64,000 nt of DNA from Mesorhizobium shangrilense (GCF_028826155.1 NZ_JAQGPN010000001.1:3663501-3727500); one strand, 5' to 3'. Positions 48,297 through 57,416 are shown, counted from the stretch's first letter. The notes: generated by a model not told the origin, from the letters alone. A program made the numbers and translations.

Positions 48297-48305
48297 GATC
48301 CCTCC

Positions 48306-48578
48306 CTACTCCACGACCGTCGCCGACGTGGAGCGGCCGCTGTCGGAGCCGGATACCTCGCCTGATATCTGGCCCTGTACGGCGGCGGCGGCACGCTGCG
48401 CCGGCACGAGAAGCTCGGTGTCCTCGACGCCCGGCTGCCAAGGGTCCACCATTTGCATCACCGTGTTCGCTGCGACGGCCTCGCCGGCGCCCAGGGTGAC
48501 GCCGTCCATCCGCATCGTCTGGTCGCTTGTGCAGCCGCCTGCCAGGGCTGCGATCGCCAAGAGGGCCAATCGCTTCAT
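48306..48578 (-). CDS. Small lipoprotein in the cpaD position
   Basis: A 90-aa lipoprotein with lipobox LAGGC (MKRLALLAIAALAGGCTSD) between cpaC and cpaE, where many Tad loci have cpaD. It keeps a conserved-looking stretch (GEAVAANTVMQMVDPWQPGVEDTELLVPA) but is less than half the usual CpaD length of roughly 200 aa, so it is either a reduced CpaD or a distinct small outer-membrane partner of the secretin. The start at 48578 is one base after the cpaC stop; a longer frame upstream overlaps cpaC. Confidence 0.75.
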   Translation of the reverse strand: MKRLALLAIAALAGGCTSDQTMRMDGVTLGAGEAVAANTVMQMVDPWQPGVEDTELLVPAQRAAAAVQGQISGEVSGSDSGRSTSATVVE

Positions 48579-48579
48579 C

Positions 48580-50007
48580 TCATTGCTCCGCGAGTTCGAG
48601 GAAGTGACCGGACGTAGGCGCAGCCGCCCGCCGGTTCGCTGCCGCAACGGCGCGGTTGGCCTCGGAGACCTTCACCTCCTCGACATTGCCGAGGAAGAAG
48701 TCCGCATCGTTGGCCGGAGCCAGCTGATCGGCGGGCGTGACGGCCCGCCTCGAGGGGTCGATCGGCTTCACCAGATACGGCGTCACGATCATCACCAGCT
48801 CGGTCTCGCGCCGCTCATAGGCCTTCGAGGAGAACAGGGCCCCAAGAACCGGCATCTGGCCTAGACCGGGCACCCGCTGGTTGCCGAGATGGTTCTCGCT
48901 CTGCAGAAGACCGGCGACCATGAAGCTCTGGCCGCTCTTCAGGTCGACCGAGGTGCTGGCGCGGCGCACGATGAAGCCCGGAATGGAGATGTTGCCGACC
49001 TGGTACGAAGAGGACGGATCGACCGACGACACCTCCGGCTCGATGTCGAGGCTGATCAGTCCGTCACTCAGCACTGTCGGCATGAAATCGAGGCTGATGC
49101 CGAACTTCTTGTAGGTGACGGTGACCCGGTTGTCCTCTTCCGACACCGGAATCGGGAACTCGCCGCCGGCGAGGAAGCTCGCCTTTTCGCCGGAGCGCGC
49201 GATCAGGTTCGGTTCGGCCAGACGCCGGGCGACGCCACGATCCTCCAGCGCCTTGATCGCAACGTCGATCGACCAACCGCCCGAGATCAGGCCGCCGATT
49301 ATCTGCCCGGCGGGTGTCGGTGACACCGGGCCCTTCGGATCCGAATTGATGATGACGCCGCCGTTGTGCCCCGCATACGCGGCCGTGATCTTGGTGCCGA
49401 GTTCGCGGGCGACGTCCCGGTTGACCTCGACGAAGCGCACGTTCAGCTGGACCTGCTGCGACGAGGAGATATTGACGGAGTTGATGACGTTCTCCTCACC
49501 GGAGAATTCCGAAGCGATTTTCTGCGCCTTCTCGGCAGCCACGGCATCCTGCGCCTCGCCGGACAGCACGAGCCGCCCATTGGCGGACTTCACCTTGATA
49601 TCGGCGCCTGGCACGGTGTCGCGGATGGTGCTCGCCAGCCGCTCCGTGTCCAGCGTCACCTCGACGTCCACCGTGCCGACCAACTGCTTGTTCTGGTCGA
49701 ATAGCGCGATGCCGGTCGTGCCCAGGTTGTTGCCGAGTACGTAGAAGGAGCGGTCGGTCAACGGGTTGACGTTCGCGATCTCGGGATCGCCGATGACGAT
49801 CTCGTAGAACGGCACATCGGTCTTGATCGTACGCGGCTTGCCCCTAGCGATCTTCACCGACGCTGGCTTGGTCGACGAAATGCGGATCACACCGTCCGCC
49901 GCCGACGCCGGCGCGAGCCCGCCTGCGACGAGCATAACCGCCGCTACGAGCGCAACAAGCCTGTTGCGTACGGTCGGCGCCGTCAACGTCCTGCAAAACC
50001 CGCCCAT
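48580..50007 (-). CDS. cpaC: Secretin CpaC/RcpA of the Tad pilus
   Basis: A 475-aa outer-membrane secretin. After a signal peptide ending near ASAADG come the pilus N1-like domain (GKPRTIKTDVPFYEIVIGDPEIANVNPLTDRSFYVLGNNLG), a BON-like domain (LASTIRDTVPGADIKVKSANGRLVLSG) and the secretin core (VQLNVRFVEVNRDVARELG to ELVMIVTPYLVKPI). It forms the pore through which the Flp pilus leaves. It lies 34 bases after cpaB. Confidence 0.95.
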   Translation of the reverse strand: MGGFCRTLTAPTVRNRLVALVAAVMLVAGGLAPASAADGVIRISSTKPASVKIARGKPRTIKTDVPFYEIVIGDPEIANVNPLTDRSFYVLGNNLGTTGIALFDQNKQLVGTVDVEVTLDTERLASTIRDTVPGADIKVKSANGRLVLSGEAQDAVAAEKAQKIASEFSGEENVINSVNISSSQQVQLNVRFVEVNRDVARELGTKITAAYAGHNGGVIINSDPKGPVSPTPAGQIIGGLISGGWSIDVAIKALEDRGVARRLAEPNLIARSGEKASFLAGGEFPIPVSEEDNRVTVTYKKFGISLDFMPTVLSDGLISLDIEPEVSSVDPSSSYQVGNISIPGFIVRRASTSVDLKSGQSFMVAGLLQSENHLGNQRVPGLGQMPVLGALFSSKAYERRETELVMIVTPYLVKPIDPSRRAVTPADQLAPANDADFFLGNVEEVKVSEANRAVAAANRRAAAPTSGHFLELAEQ

Positions 50008-50041
50008 GGATTGGTCCCCAATTACGGCCCCGAGCCGTTCC

Positions 50042-50998
50042 CTATTCGGCGGCCCCCGCCGCCTTCTTGGCTTCAGCCTTCGCCGGCACGATGACCTGGT
50101 AGGGCTGCGACTGCAGCGCGCGCGTCACGATCACGGTGGTGTGCTTCGGCCCCTCCGGCTCCCCTGTCGACGAGGTGAACATCTCGCTGACTTTCTCGAC
50201 AGCGCTGGAGGCAACCGAGCCGCCGAAGGCCGAGATCGTCGTAATGCCGGACTCCAGAGCTTCCGTTTCGGCGCTCGAGCGTAAGGTCAGCGAGAGGCTG
50301 CCAACCTTGCGGGCGAGCGCGATCTTCTGGGCGCCGTCGGTCGTCACCTCGATCGTCAGCGAGTCGGCGATCTGGGGCGTCGTCTGGCGCTCGTCTGCGC
50401 CCTGCCCCACCGACAGCACCTTGACGTTCTCGACGACAACTTCGCTCGTGATGGTCGAGCCGGCCGCGCCATGCGCGTTGCCCTCCACCTCCTGGATCGC
50501 GCCGGCGTCGCGCGTCAGCACGACGTCGACACGGTCGCCGGGGGTGATGAAGCCTCCGACGCCGGCGATCTCGTCGGTCTGGACGGTAACCGCCCGCATG
50601 CCAGGGGTCAGCAAGTTCGACAGCGTGGCGCGTCCGTTCGGCCCGGAGAGCTTTGCCAGCAGCACCGGCTCGTTCGGCTCGATGGGAGACAGCACCACGC
50701 GCGAGCCCTCGGCCAAAAGCCCTTCAATGGAAGCAAAGGCGCCCTGCGGCAGCGCTTCCTGCGGCCACGGAATCTCCGACAACTGCGCCGCATCCAGCGG
50801 CATGCCGAAGCGCAGCGGTTGCTTGGCGACCACGATCTTGTTGAAATCCACGGCGGGCCCGGCCCCCTTCGGGGCGTTGTCGGCCAGGGCTCGAGCCCTT
50901 GCATCCGCCGCATTCTTGATCCATGCATCCGCCGCGAAGATGGAGACAGCCCCCATCACCGCGGCAATGCCGATCATCGTTATGATCTTGCGCTTCAC
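50042..50998 (-). CDS. cpaB: Flp pilus assembly protein CpaB/RcpC
   Basis: A 318-aa protein with an N-terminal membrane or signal segment (IITMIGIAAVMGAVSIFAADAW) and an SAF domain followed by the RcpC/CpaB domain (LTPGMRAVTVQTDEIAGVGGFITPGDRVDVVLT). It is thought to stabilise or gate the secretin. It is the first gene of the leftward operon here. The pilin (flp) and prepilin peptidase (cpaA) genes, normally upstream, are absent: the next gene on that side is parE on the other strand, 229 bases away. Confidence 0.94.
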   Translation of the reverse strand: MKRKIITMIGIAAVMGAVSIFAADAWIKNAADARARALADNAPKGAGPAVDFNKIVVAKQPLRFGMPLDAAQLSEIPWPQEALPQGAFASIEGLLAEGSRVVLSPIEPNEPVLLAKLSGPNGRATLSNLLTPGMRAVTVQTDEIAGVGGFITPGDRVDVVLTRDAGAIQEVEGNAHGAAGSTITSEVVVENVKVLSVGQGADERQTTPQIADSLTIEVTTDGAQKIALARKVGSLSLTLRSSAETEALESGITTISAFGGSVASSAVEKVSEMFTSSTGEPEGPKHTTVIVTRALQSQPYQVIVPAKAEAKKAAGAAE

Positions 50999-51227
50999 AG
51001 CCCCCGAGTCCTTGCTCGCCGCCCTGTTCTTATTCGGCCAGACTAGTGCCCATTGTTAAAACTTCAGGAATCTTTGGGGGTGCATCTGGTGTCATATTGG
51101 AAGTCGTGGTTATCGAACTGTTGCCTCTACCGCGAATCATTGAATAGAACAGAACGCGAACTCCGACGGACTGAACGCAATAAGGGTGGCCAGGCGGGAG
51201 CCACCCAACCCGAGACAAGATCTAGCC

Positions 51228-53285
51228 ATGGATAGCAACGACGATCTCTTCGCCAATCTGGAGCGCCAGCCCAAGTCGGCGCGCACGGCGCTGAAGCCGT
51301 CCGATCCCCTGGTGCAGGCCACGCGCAAGAGCCAGGCTCCCAAGGACGCCAGCGACAGCTATAGCGCCGCCGACATCGAGGTTCTCGAAGGATTGGAGCC
51401 GGTGCGCCGCCGCCCGGGCATGTATATCGGCGGAACCGACGAGAAGGCGCTGCACCATCTCTTCGCCGAAGTCATCGACAATGCGATGGACGAGGCGGTG
51501 GCCGGCCACGCGACCTTCATCGACGTTGACCTCGACGCCCAGGGCTATCTCACGGTCACCGACAACGGGCGCGGCATTCCGGTCGATCCCCACCCGAAGT
51601 TCAAGGACAAGTCGGCGCTCGAAGTCATCATGACAACGCTGCATTCCGGCGGAAAATTCGACTCCAAGGTCTACGAGACGTCCGGCGGCCTGCACGGCGT
51701 CGGCGTGTCGGTCGTCAATGCGCTGTCGGATTTCCTCGAGGTGGAGGTGGCCCGCGGCCGCCAGCTCTATCGCCAGCGTTTTTCGCGCGGCCTCCCCCAG
51801 GGCAAGCTCGAACTGCTCGGCGACGTGCACAACCGGCGCGGCACGAGGGTGCGCTTCCATCCGGACGCCGAGATCTTCAAGGGAGCGGCATTCGAGCCGG
51901 CCCGTCTCTACCGAATGGCGCGCTCGAAGGCGTATCTGTTCGGCGGCGTCAACATCCGGTGGTCGTGCGATCCGTCCCTGACCCGGGAGAAAGACACCAC
52001 GCCCGCCAAGGCGGAATTCCATTTTCCGGGCGGTCTCAAGGACTATCTGCTCGCCTCGCTCGGCGACGAGTTCCAGGTGACGCGCGAGGCATTCGCCGGC
52101 AAGAGCGAGAAACAGGGCGGCCACGGCTCGGTCGAATGGGCGGTCACCTGGTACGGCGGCGACGGGTTCGTCCACTCGTACTGCAACACCATCCCCACCG
52201 GCGAAGGCGGCACGCACGAGACCGGCTTCCGTAACGTCCTCATGCGCGGCCTGCGCGCCTATGCCGACCTCACCGGCAACAAGCGGGCCTCGATCATCAC
52301 CAGCGAGGACGTGATGATCTCGGCCGCCGGCATGCTCTCGGTATTCATCCGCGAGCCGGAATTCGTCGGCCAGACCAAGGACCGCCTGGCGACCATCGAG
52401 GCGCAGCGCATCGTCGAGAGCGCCATTCGCGACCCGTTCGACCACTGGCTCGCAGACAATCCGCAGGAAGCCTCGAAGCTGCTCGACTGGGTGATCGCCC
52501 GCGCCGACGAGCGCCTCCGGCGACGCCAGGAGAAGGAGGTCAGCCGCAAATCGGCGGTCCGCAAGCTGCGGCTGCCGGGCAAGCTGGCCGACTGCACCCA
52601 GAATGCGGCGGCGGGAGCCGAGATCTTCATCGTGGAAGGCGATTCCGCCGGCGGCTCGGCCAAGCAGGCGCGCGACCGGCAATCCCAGGCGATACTGCCT
52701 TTGCGCGGCAAGATCCTGAACGTCGCCAGCGCGGGCGCAGACAAGCTCGCCGCCAACCAGCTGATTTCGGACCTGATCCAGGCGCTCGGCTGCGGCACCC
52801 GCTCAAAATACCGGGAAGAGGATCTGCGCTACGACCGCGTGATCATCATGACCGACGCCGACGTCGATGGCGCCCACATCGCTTCGCTGCTGATCACGTT
52901 CTTCTATCAGGAAATGCCGCAACTCGTGCGGGGCGGCCATCTCTACATGGCGGTGCCGCCGCTCTACCGCATCAGCCAGGGCGGCAAGACCATGTATGCG
53001 CGCGACGACGCCCACAAGGACGAACTGCTCCAGACCGAGTTCACCGGTCGGGGCAAGGTGGAGATCGGCCGTTTCAAGGGCCTTGGCGAGATGATGGCGA
53101 GCCAGCTCAAAGAAACCACCATGGACCCGAAGAAGCGCACGCTGCTCCGCGTCGAAGTTGACGAGACCGACCCCGAGGGCACCAAGGGAGCTGTCGATGC
53201 ACTGATGGGAACCAAGCCGGAGTTGCGCTTCCGCTTCATCCAGGAACGAGCGGAATTCGCGGCCGCAGAGGCCCTGGATATCTGA
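51228..53285 (+). CDS. parE: DNA topoisomerase IV subunit B
   Basis: A 685-aa type II topoisomerase ATPase subunit that decatenates chromosomes together with ParC (not in this window). GHKL ATPase motifs (EVIDNAMDEAVAG, VTDNGRGIPVDPHPK, GLHGVGVSVVNALS) are followed by the transducer and the TOPRIM domain (IVEGDSAGGSAKQARDRQ, TDADVDGAHIASLL). The start at 51228 gives MDSNDDLFANLE; there is no strong ribosome binding site. A GTG at 51186 in the same frame begins within a GGGTGGC/GCCACCC hairpin (51184-51206) and is less likely. Confidence 0.96.
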   Translation: MDSNDDLFANLERQPKSARTALKPSDPLVQATRKSQAPKDASDSYSAADIEVLEGLEPVRRRPGMYIGGTDEKALHHLFAEVIDNAMDEAVAGHATFIDVDLDAQGYLTVTDNGRGIPVDPHPKFKDKSALEVIMTTLHSGGKFDSKVYETSGGLHGVGVSVVNALSDFLEVEVARGRQLYRQRFSRGLPQGKLELLGDVHNRRGTRVRFHPDAEIFKGAAFEPARLYRMARSKAYLFGGVNIRWSCDPSLTREKDTTPAKAEFHFPGGLKDYLLASLGDEFQVTREAFAGKSEKQGGHGSVEWAVTWYGGDGFVHSYCNTIPTGEGGTHETGFRNVLMRGLRAYADLTGNKRASIITSEDVMISAAGMLSVFIREPEFVGQTKDRLATIEAQRIVESAIRDPFDHWLADNPQEASKLLDWVIARADERLRRRQEKEVSRKSAVRKLRLPGKLADCTQNAAAGAEIFIVEGDSAGGSAKQARDRQSQAILPLRGKILNVASAGADKLAANQLISDLIQALGCGTRSKYREEDLRYDRVIIMTDADVDGAHIASLLITFFYQEMPQLVRGGHLYMAVPPLYRISQGGKTMYARDDAHKDELLQTEFTGRGKVEIGRFKGLGEMMASQLKETTMDPKKRTLLRVEVDETDPEGTKGAVDALMGTKPELRFRFIQERAEFAAAEALDI

Positions 53286-53366
53286 TCATGCGAGGCGGCT
53301 GAGATCTGGACCCTCGTCAAGACGATCCTGGCCTCGGCCGCGCTGGGCTATGTAGCGTTCGTCGCG

Positions 53367-54116
53367 ATGGTGTACGCCATGCAGCGCACCCTGCTTTATC
53401 CCGGCGCCGGCGGCTTCACGCCCCCGCCGGCGGTCGCGCCCTGGGGCAGCCGGGTGAGCATCGCAACCTCCGACGGTGAGACGCTCGCGGCGCTCTACCA
53501 ATCGCCCGCAAACGCCAAGGCCACGTTCCTGTACCTGCACGGGAACGGCGACGACATCGCAGCCTACGGTTTCCTGGCCGATGCGCTTGGGGCGCGCGGA
53601 TATGGAATGCTGGCCGTTGCCTTTCGCGGCTATCCGGGCTCGACCGGGTCGCCAACGGAGGCCGGCCTCCTCGAAGATGGCGTCGCGGCCTTCGATTGGC
53701 TGAAGACCACGCATCCGGGGACACCGGTCGCAATTCTCGGTCGATCGCTGGGCTCGGGCGTCGGGGTGCATGTCGCCGCCGAGCGCGACGTTTTTGCGAT
53801 GGTGCTGGTTTCTCCGTACGCGTCCATCCTCGCCGCTGCGGGGAGCCACTATCCCTATCTGCCGGTCGCCCCGCTCATCAAGGACAGCTTCCGATCCGAC
53901 CTTTGGATCGGGCAAGTCTCCGCGCCCAAGCTCTTCCTCCACGGCGAGTTGGACGACGTGATCCCCGCCAGTTCCGGGCGAGCTCTCTTCGATCTTGCAT
54001 CGGAGCCCAAGAAATTCGTCCTGATGAGCGGGCGTGGGCACAACGATGTCTGGAGCGCCCAACTGGTCGACGAGGTCGTCGGCTTTGCCGATGCCGTCAA
54101 GGGCCGGGAGAGGTAG
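53367..54116 (+). CDS. Alpha/beta hydrolase (BEM46-like), N terminus uncertain
   Basis: A 249-aa serine hydrolase as annotated from ATG 53367. The nucleophile elbow is GRSLGSG (Ser127), the catalytic Asp is in LHGELDDVIP and the His in GRGHNDVW. LYLHGNGDD near residue 56 forms the oxyanion region. Relatives carry an N-terminal membrane anchor. In this frame the codons from about 53301 encode a hydrophobic segment (TLVKTILASAALGYVAFVA) directly upstream, but no ATG, GTG or TTG begins it after the stop at 53283. Either a rare start codon is used or the anchor is lost. Confidence 0.85.
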   Translation: MVYAMQRTLLYPGAGGFTPPPAVAPWGSRVSIATSDGETLAALYQSPANAKATFLYLHGNGDDIAAYGFLADALGARGYGMLAVAFRGYPGSTGSPTEAGLLEDGVAAFDWLKTTHPGTPVAILGRSLGSGVGVHVAAERDVFAMVLVSPYASILAAAGSHYPYLPVAPLIKDSFRSDLWIGQVSAPKLFLHGELDDVIPASSGRALFDLASEPKKFVLMSGRGHNDVWSAQLVDEVVGFADAVKGRER

Positions 54117-54122
54117 CGCGCC

Positions 54123-55244
54123 TCAGGCCGCGGCGATCGCCAGCGCATGACCGCGCGCATTGTCGCGCAGGGCCTCAATGTGGATCGACTTGAGCAGGCC
54201 GGCCAGTTCGCCCTCGGCGCCCTGCCCTCCCACCTCCTTCAGCATCGTCCACGACACCTCTTGCGCACCCGCCACGCGCTTACCGTTGGCGACTTCGCGC
54301 CAGATCTTCAGGGCGGTCAGGATGACGCGATGGATCCCCTCCGCAAGTCCCGCGGCGCGCATCAGCGCCGAAACGGCGACGTCGTTGCCGCGGGCCAAAA
54401 GCGTGCGGACCCGGCTTTCCGTCTGGCCGCTCAGGGCGATCATGACCGCGCCGAAGAAATCGATCTTGCCATGCGCGATGGCCCGGATGACGAAGCTGGC
54501 GCTCAACTCTCCGGACAGCCGCAGATGCTCGACCAGCGCGCCCAACTCGTCCGGGCGGGCGCCGTCGATCAGGGTCAGTGATGCCTTGGCGCACGCTTCC
54601 CGCGTGATCCGCTCGGCCCGCTGAGGGCCGACCAGCTTCAGCAGCAGGGGCGAAGTCTTGAAGGCCTCGCCCACGCGTACAAGCAGCATGTGCCGGCAGT
54701 CGGAGGGCAGATCGGGACGCTTGAGTATCGCGTCTCTCAGATCGGCATTGTCCCCATGCCGCTCGATCATGCGCCGGAAGCTGATTGCCGCGACCTTGCC
54801 GCCAGAGTTTCCGACGAGCGCAACGCAGGCGCAGACCTCGGCGACCTCCGCGATGGCGGCAGACACCTGAAGCGACACCAACGGTCGGCGCGCGACGAGA
54901 AGCTGGATGGCGGGATCGCCGCTGCACACGCGCTCGACGAGGTCGGCGTCGGTCAGGAGAGGCGAACGCCCGATGATCATCGCGGCGACATCCGGCTGGT
55001 CGGCCGCCAGGGCGCTGACGATCTGGAGGGGTGCGCGCCGGCTCATGGAGAGCGCATCGGCGATAGCCGCCCTCACCTTCGGTGAAGGATCGTCGAGAAG
55101 CAGCGTCAGCGCCGCCTCCGCCGCACAGCGGTCCTCGAACGAGAGGTCTCGATCGTTGAACGTGCGCGCCAGCGCACTTGCCGCGGCCACCCGCTCCGCC
55201 ACGCGCGCCGTGCGCATCCATTTCAAGAGATGCTCGATCACCAT
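54123..55244 (-). CDS. DUF2336 domain protein (HEAT-like repeats)
   Basis: A 373-aa cytosolic protein, almost entirely helical, of the alphaproteobacterial DUF2336 family. The N-terminal half contains HEAT-like helical pairs (EDRCAAEAALTLLLDDPSPKVRAAIADALS; LTDADLVERVCSGDPAIQLLVARR), often found in protein scaffolds. Function unknown. It is convergent with the hydrolase gene (6 bases apart) and divergent from the MaoC gene. Nothing else in the neighbourhood explains its role. Confidence 0.88.
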   Translation of the reverse strand: MVIEHLLKWMRTARVAERVAAASALARTFNDRDLSFEDRCAAEAALTLLLDDPSPKVRAAIADALSMSRRAPLQIVSALAADQPDVAAMIIGRSPLLTDADLVERVCSGDPAIQLLVARRPLVSLQVSAAIAEVAEVCACVALVGNSGGKVAAISFRRMIERHGDNADLRDAILKRPDLPSDCRHMLLVRVGEAFKTSPLLLKLVGPQRAERITREACAKASLTLIDGARPDELGALVEHLRLSGELSASFVIRAIAHGKIDFFGAVMIALSGQTESRVRTLLARGNDVAVSALMRAAGLAEGIHRVILTALKIWREVANGKRVAGAQEVSWTMLKEVGGQGAEGELAGLLKSIHIEALRDNARGHALAIAAA

Positions 55245-55390
55245 CCGCCCAAGCCCTGCCGGCCTACCCTGAGGGCGAGACTAGCGGGGAATAGGTTTAC
55301 GAACGGTTCACCATATCCGTTAACCTGACGCAACGCCTTGCGCACGAGGCTGGCGCCGCATATCAGACGCGAGCGTCAAGGGAGGTGTCG

Positions 55391-55843
55391 ATGCCGGGTC
55401 TTTACCTAGAGGAATTCATCGTCGGTCAGGTGATCAAGCATCCGCTCCGCAAGACGGTGACGGAGAGCGACAACATGCTCTTCTCGGTCATGACGCTGAA
55501 CACGCAACCGCTGCACATCGATTTCGAGGCCGCGGCCCAAAGCGAGTGGGGCAAGCCACTGGTGAACTCGCTCTTCACGCTCGGGCTGATGATCGGCATC
55601 TCCGTCAACGACACGACCGTCGGCACGATCGTCGCCAATCTGGGCATGACGGAAACCGTTTTCCCGCATCCCGTCTTCCACGGCGACACCATCAGCGTCG
55701 AGACCGAGATCAAATCGGTGCGCGAATCTAAGTCGAAGGACGATCGCGGCATCGTCGAGATGGAGCACCGGGCGTTCAACCAGAACGGGGTGCTGGTGGC
55801 GCGCTGCCTGCGGCAGACCATGGTCAAGAAGAAGGGGGCGTGA
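55391..55843 (+). CDS. MaoC-family dehydratase
   Basis: A 150-aa hot-dog-fold hydratase acting on a CoA thioester. The hydratase motif region is seen in NTQPLHIDFEAAAQSEWGKPLVNSLFTLGLMIGI, with the catalytic-type Asp/His pair (HIDFE) and FPHPVFHGDTISVETEI. The start is ATG 55391, five bases after GGAGG (55381-55385), rather than the GTG at 55385. A CoA-ester lyase gene follows after one base, so the pair should hydrate an enoyl-CoA and then cleave the 3-hydroxyacyl-CoA (inference), in the manner of mesaconyl-CoA/methylmalyl-CoA chemistry. Confidence 0.9.
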   Translation: MPGLYLEEFIVGQVIKHPLRKTVTESDNMLFSVMTLNTQPLHIDFEAAAQSEWGKPLVNSLFTLGLMIGISVNDTTVGTIVANLGMTETVFPHPVFHGDTISVETEIKSVRESKSKDDRGIVEMEHRAFNQNGVLVARCLRQTMVKKKGA

Positions 55844-55844
55844 C

Positions 55845-56711
55845 ATGCGTTCGCTGCTGTTCGTCCCCGGCGATTCCGAGAAGAAGCTGGCGAAGGGCTT
55901 CCAGTCCGAAACGGACGTCGTGATCGTCGATCTCGAGGACTCCGTAGCGCCCGCAAACAAGGTTTCGGCGCGCCAGATCGCCCGGGAGTTCATCGACGCG
56001 AACCGCGGCGGCGCGACCGGTCGCATCTATGTCCGCGTAAACGAGCTGAACTCCGGCGAGATCGACCTCGACCTGAAGGGGATCATGTCGACACGGCCTG
56101 ACGGCATCATGCTGCCGAAATGCAGCGGCGGTCAGGACGTGGAGCAACTGTCCGCCAAGCTGCGGGTTCATGAGGCCGAGAACGGCATCGCGGACGGGGC
56201 TACCCTCATCATCCCGCTCATCACGGAAACCGCCGCTTCGGTGCTCGCCGCATCGACCTATCGTCCGCAGGCCCGGATTGCCGGCCTCACCTGGGGCGCC
56301 GAGGATCTTTCGGCTTCCATCGGCGCACGGACGGCGCGCGATGAGGCGGGCGCCTATACGGACGTCTTCCGGCTGGCGCGCGCCCTGACGCTGCTTGCCG
56401 CATCGGCCTCAGACGTCGCCGCAATCGACACCGTCTTCCCCGACTTTCGCAACGAGGCGGCGTTCCGCTCCGAATGCATCGCCGCCGAGCGCGACGGCTT
56501 CACCGCGAAGATGGCGATCCACCCCGCGCAGGTTGCGATCATCAACGAGGTGTTCACGCCGTCGGCGGATGCGGTCGCGCAGTCAGCGGCCGTCGTCGAG
56601 GCGTTCCGTTCGGCGGGCAATCCCGGCGTCGTCGCGATTGACGGCAAGATGTACGACCGCCCTCACCTGAGACTGGCGGAGCGGCTGCTGGCCCGGGCGC
56701 GCAAAACCTGA
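55845..56711 (+). CDS. HpcH/HpaI-family CoA ester lyase (CitE-like)
   Basis: A 288-aa TIM-barrel lyase of the citrate lyase beta / malyl-CoA lyase family. The N terminus RSLLFVPGDSEKKLAKGF, the metal-binding VDLEDSVAP, the substrate arginine region RIYVRVNEL and the Glu/Asp pair in LTWGAEDLSASIGA are present, and GFTAKMAIHPAQVAIINEVF is the typical C-terminal segment. It should split a beta-hydroxyacyl-CoA into acetyl-CoA, propionyl-CoA or glyoxylate-type products. It is coupled to the MaoC gene (one-base gap). Confidence 0.92.
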   Translation: MRSLLFVPGDSEKKLAKGFQSETDVVIVDLEDSVAPANKVSARQIAREFIDANRGGATGRIYVRVNELNSGEIDLDLKGIMSTRPDGIMLPKCSGGQDVEQLSAKLRVHEAENGIADGATLIIPLITETAASVLAASTYRPQARIAGLTWGAEDLSASIGARTARDEAGAYTDVFRLARALTLLAASASDVAAIDTVFPDFRNEAAFRSECIAAERDGFTAKMAIHPAQVAIINEVFTPSADAVAQSAAVVEAFRSAGNPGVVAIDGKMYDRPHLRLAERLLARARKT

Positions 56712-56780
56712 CGCACCACTCCCGAACCCGCGCAGCGGATTTGGAAGTAAAAACATCCTTCACAACAAGAGCTTAGATCG

Positions 56781-56814
56781 GATCGCGTGAATTCAGAGTC
56801 ACGCGATCGATTTT
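56781..56814 (+). terminator. Terminator of the MaoC-lyase operon
   Basis: GATCGCGTGA (56781-56790), loop ATTCAGAG, TCACGCGATC (56799-56808) is a perfect 10-bp stem followed by GATTTT. It stands 69 bases after the lyase stop and is convergent with the nitroreductase end. The stem motif resembles a recurrent extragenic palindrome of rhizobial genomes. Confidence 0.75.
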
Positions 56815-56831
56815 GACGAGCAGAGAAAGCG

Positions 56832-57416
56832 CTATCCCTCCCACGGCCCGGAATAGTCGGCATAGATCGTCGATGCATCCGGCCGCGGTCTTTCTGGAAC
56901 TGTGCCGCCAAAGGTTCCGATGTGGACGAAGCCGACCACGCGCTCGTGTGGCGCGAGGCCGAGGATGCGACGGCCTTCCTCGGTTCCCGAGTACCAGTTG
57001 GTGATCCAGTTGGTGGCGTAGCCAAGCGCGTTCGCGGCAAGCACCAGGCTCATCGCCGCGGCCCCGCCGGACAGGAACATCTCCCATTCCGGGATCTTCG
57101 GATGCTCCTTGCGGCTCGAGACGACGCCGATCACCAGCGGCGCGCGGGAGAAGCGGGCCAGTTCCTGGTTGCGGCGACCTTCCAGCAAGGGCCCTTCACG
57201 CTCCTCCGCGAGGTCGGCGAGCATCTCGCCGACGCGTTGGCGCGCCTCACCCCGATAGAGGATGAACCGCCACGGCTCCAGCCGGCCATGGTCGGGCACG
57301 TGGGAAGCTACCCGAATCATCGTCTCGATCTCCGAGTCGCTGGGCGCTGGCTCCTTCAGTTCGTGGATTGGCGGAGATTTTCTGCTCAGCATGAAATCGA
57401 TGATAGGCGACGCCAC
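56832..57416 (-). CDS. Nitroreductase family protein (YdjA-like)
   Basis: A 194-aa FMN-dependent oxidoreductase. FMN-contact residues are visible in MLSRKSPPIHELKEPAPS (Arg/Ser at the phosphate), HVPDHGRLEPWRFILYRG, and GYATNWITNWYSGTEEGRRILGLAPHERVVGFVHIG. The short length and the VPDHGRLEPWRF motif fit the YdjA/TdsD group. Physiological substrate unknown. It is divergent from the secreted protein gene at 57546. Confidence 0.9.
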   Translation of the reverse strand: MASPIIDFMLSRKSPPIHELKEPAPSDSEIETMIRVASHVPDHGRLEPWRFILYRGEARQRVGEMLADLAEEREGPLLEGRRNQELARFSRAPLVIGVVSSRKEHPKIPEWEMFLSGGAAAMSLVLAANALGYATNWITNWYSGTEEGRRILGLAPHERVVGFVHIGTFGGTVPERPRPDASTIYADYSGPWEG

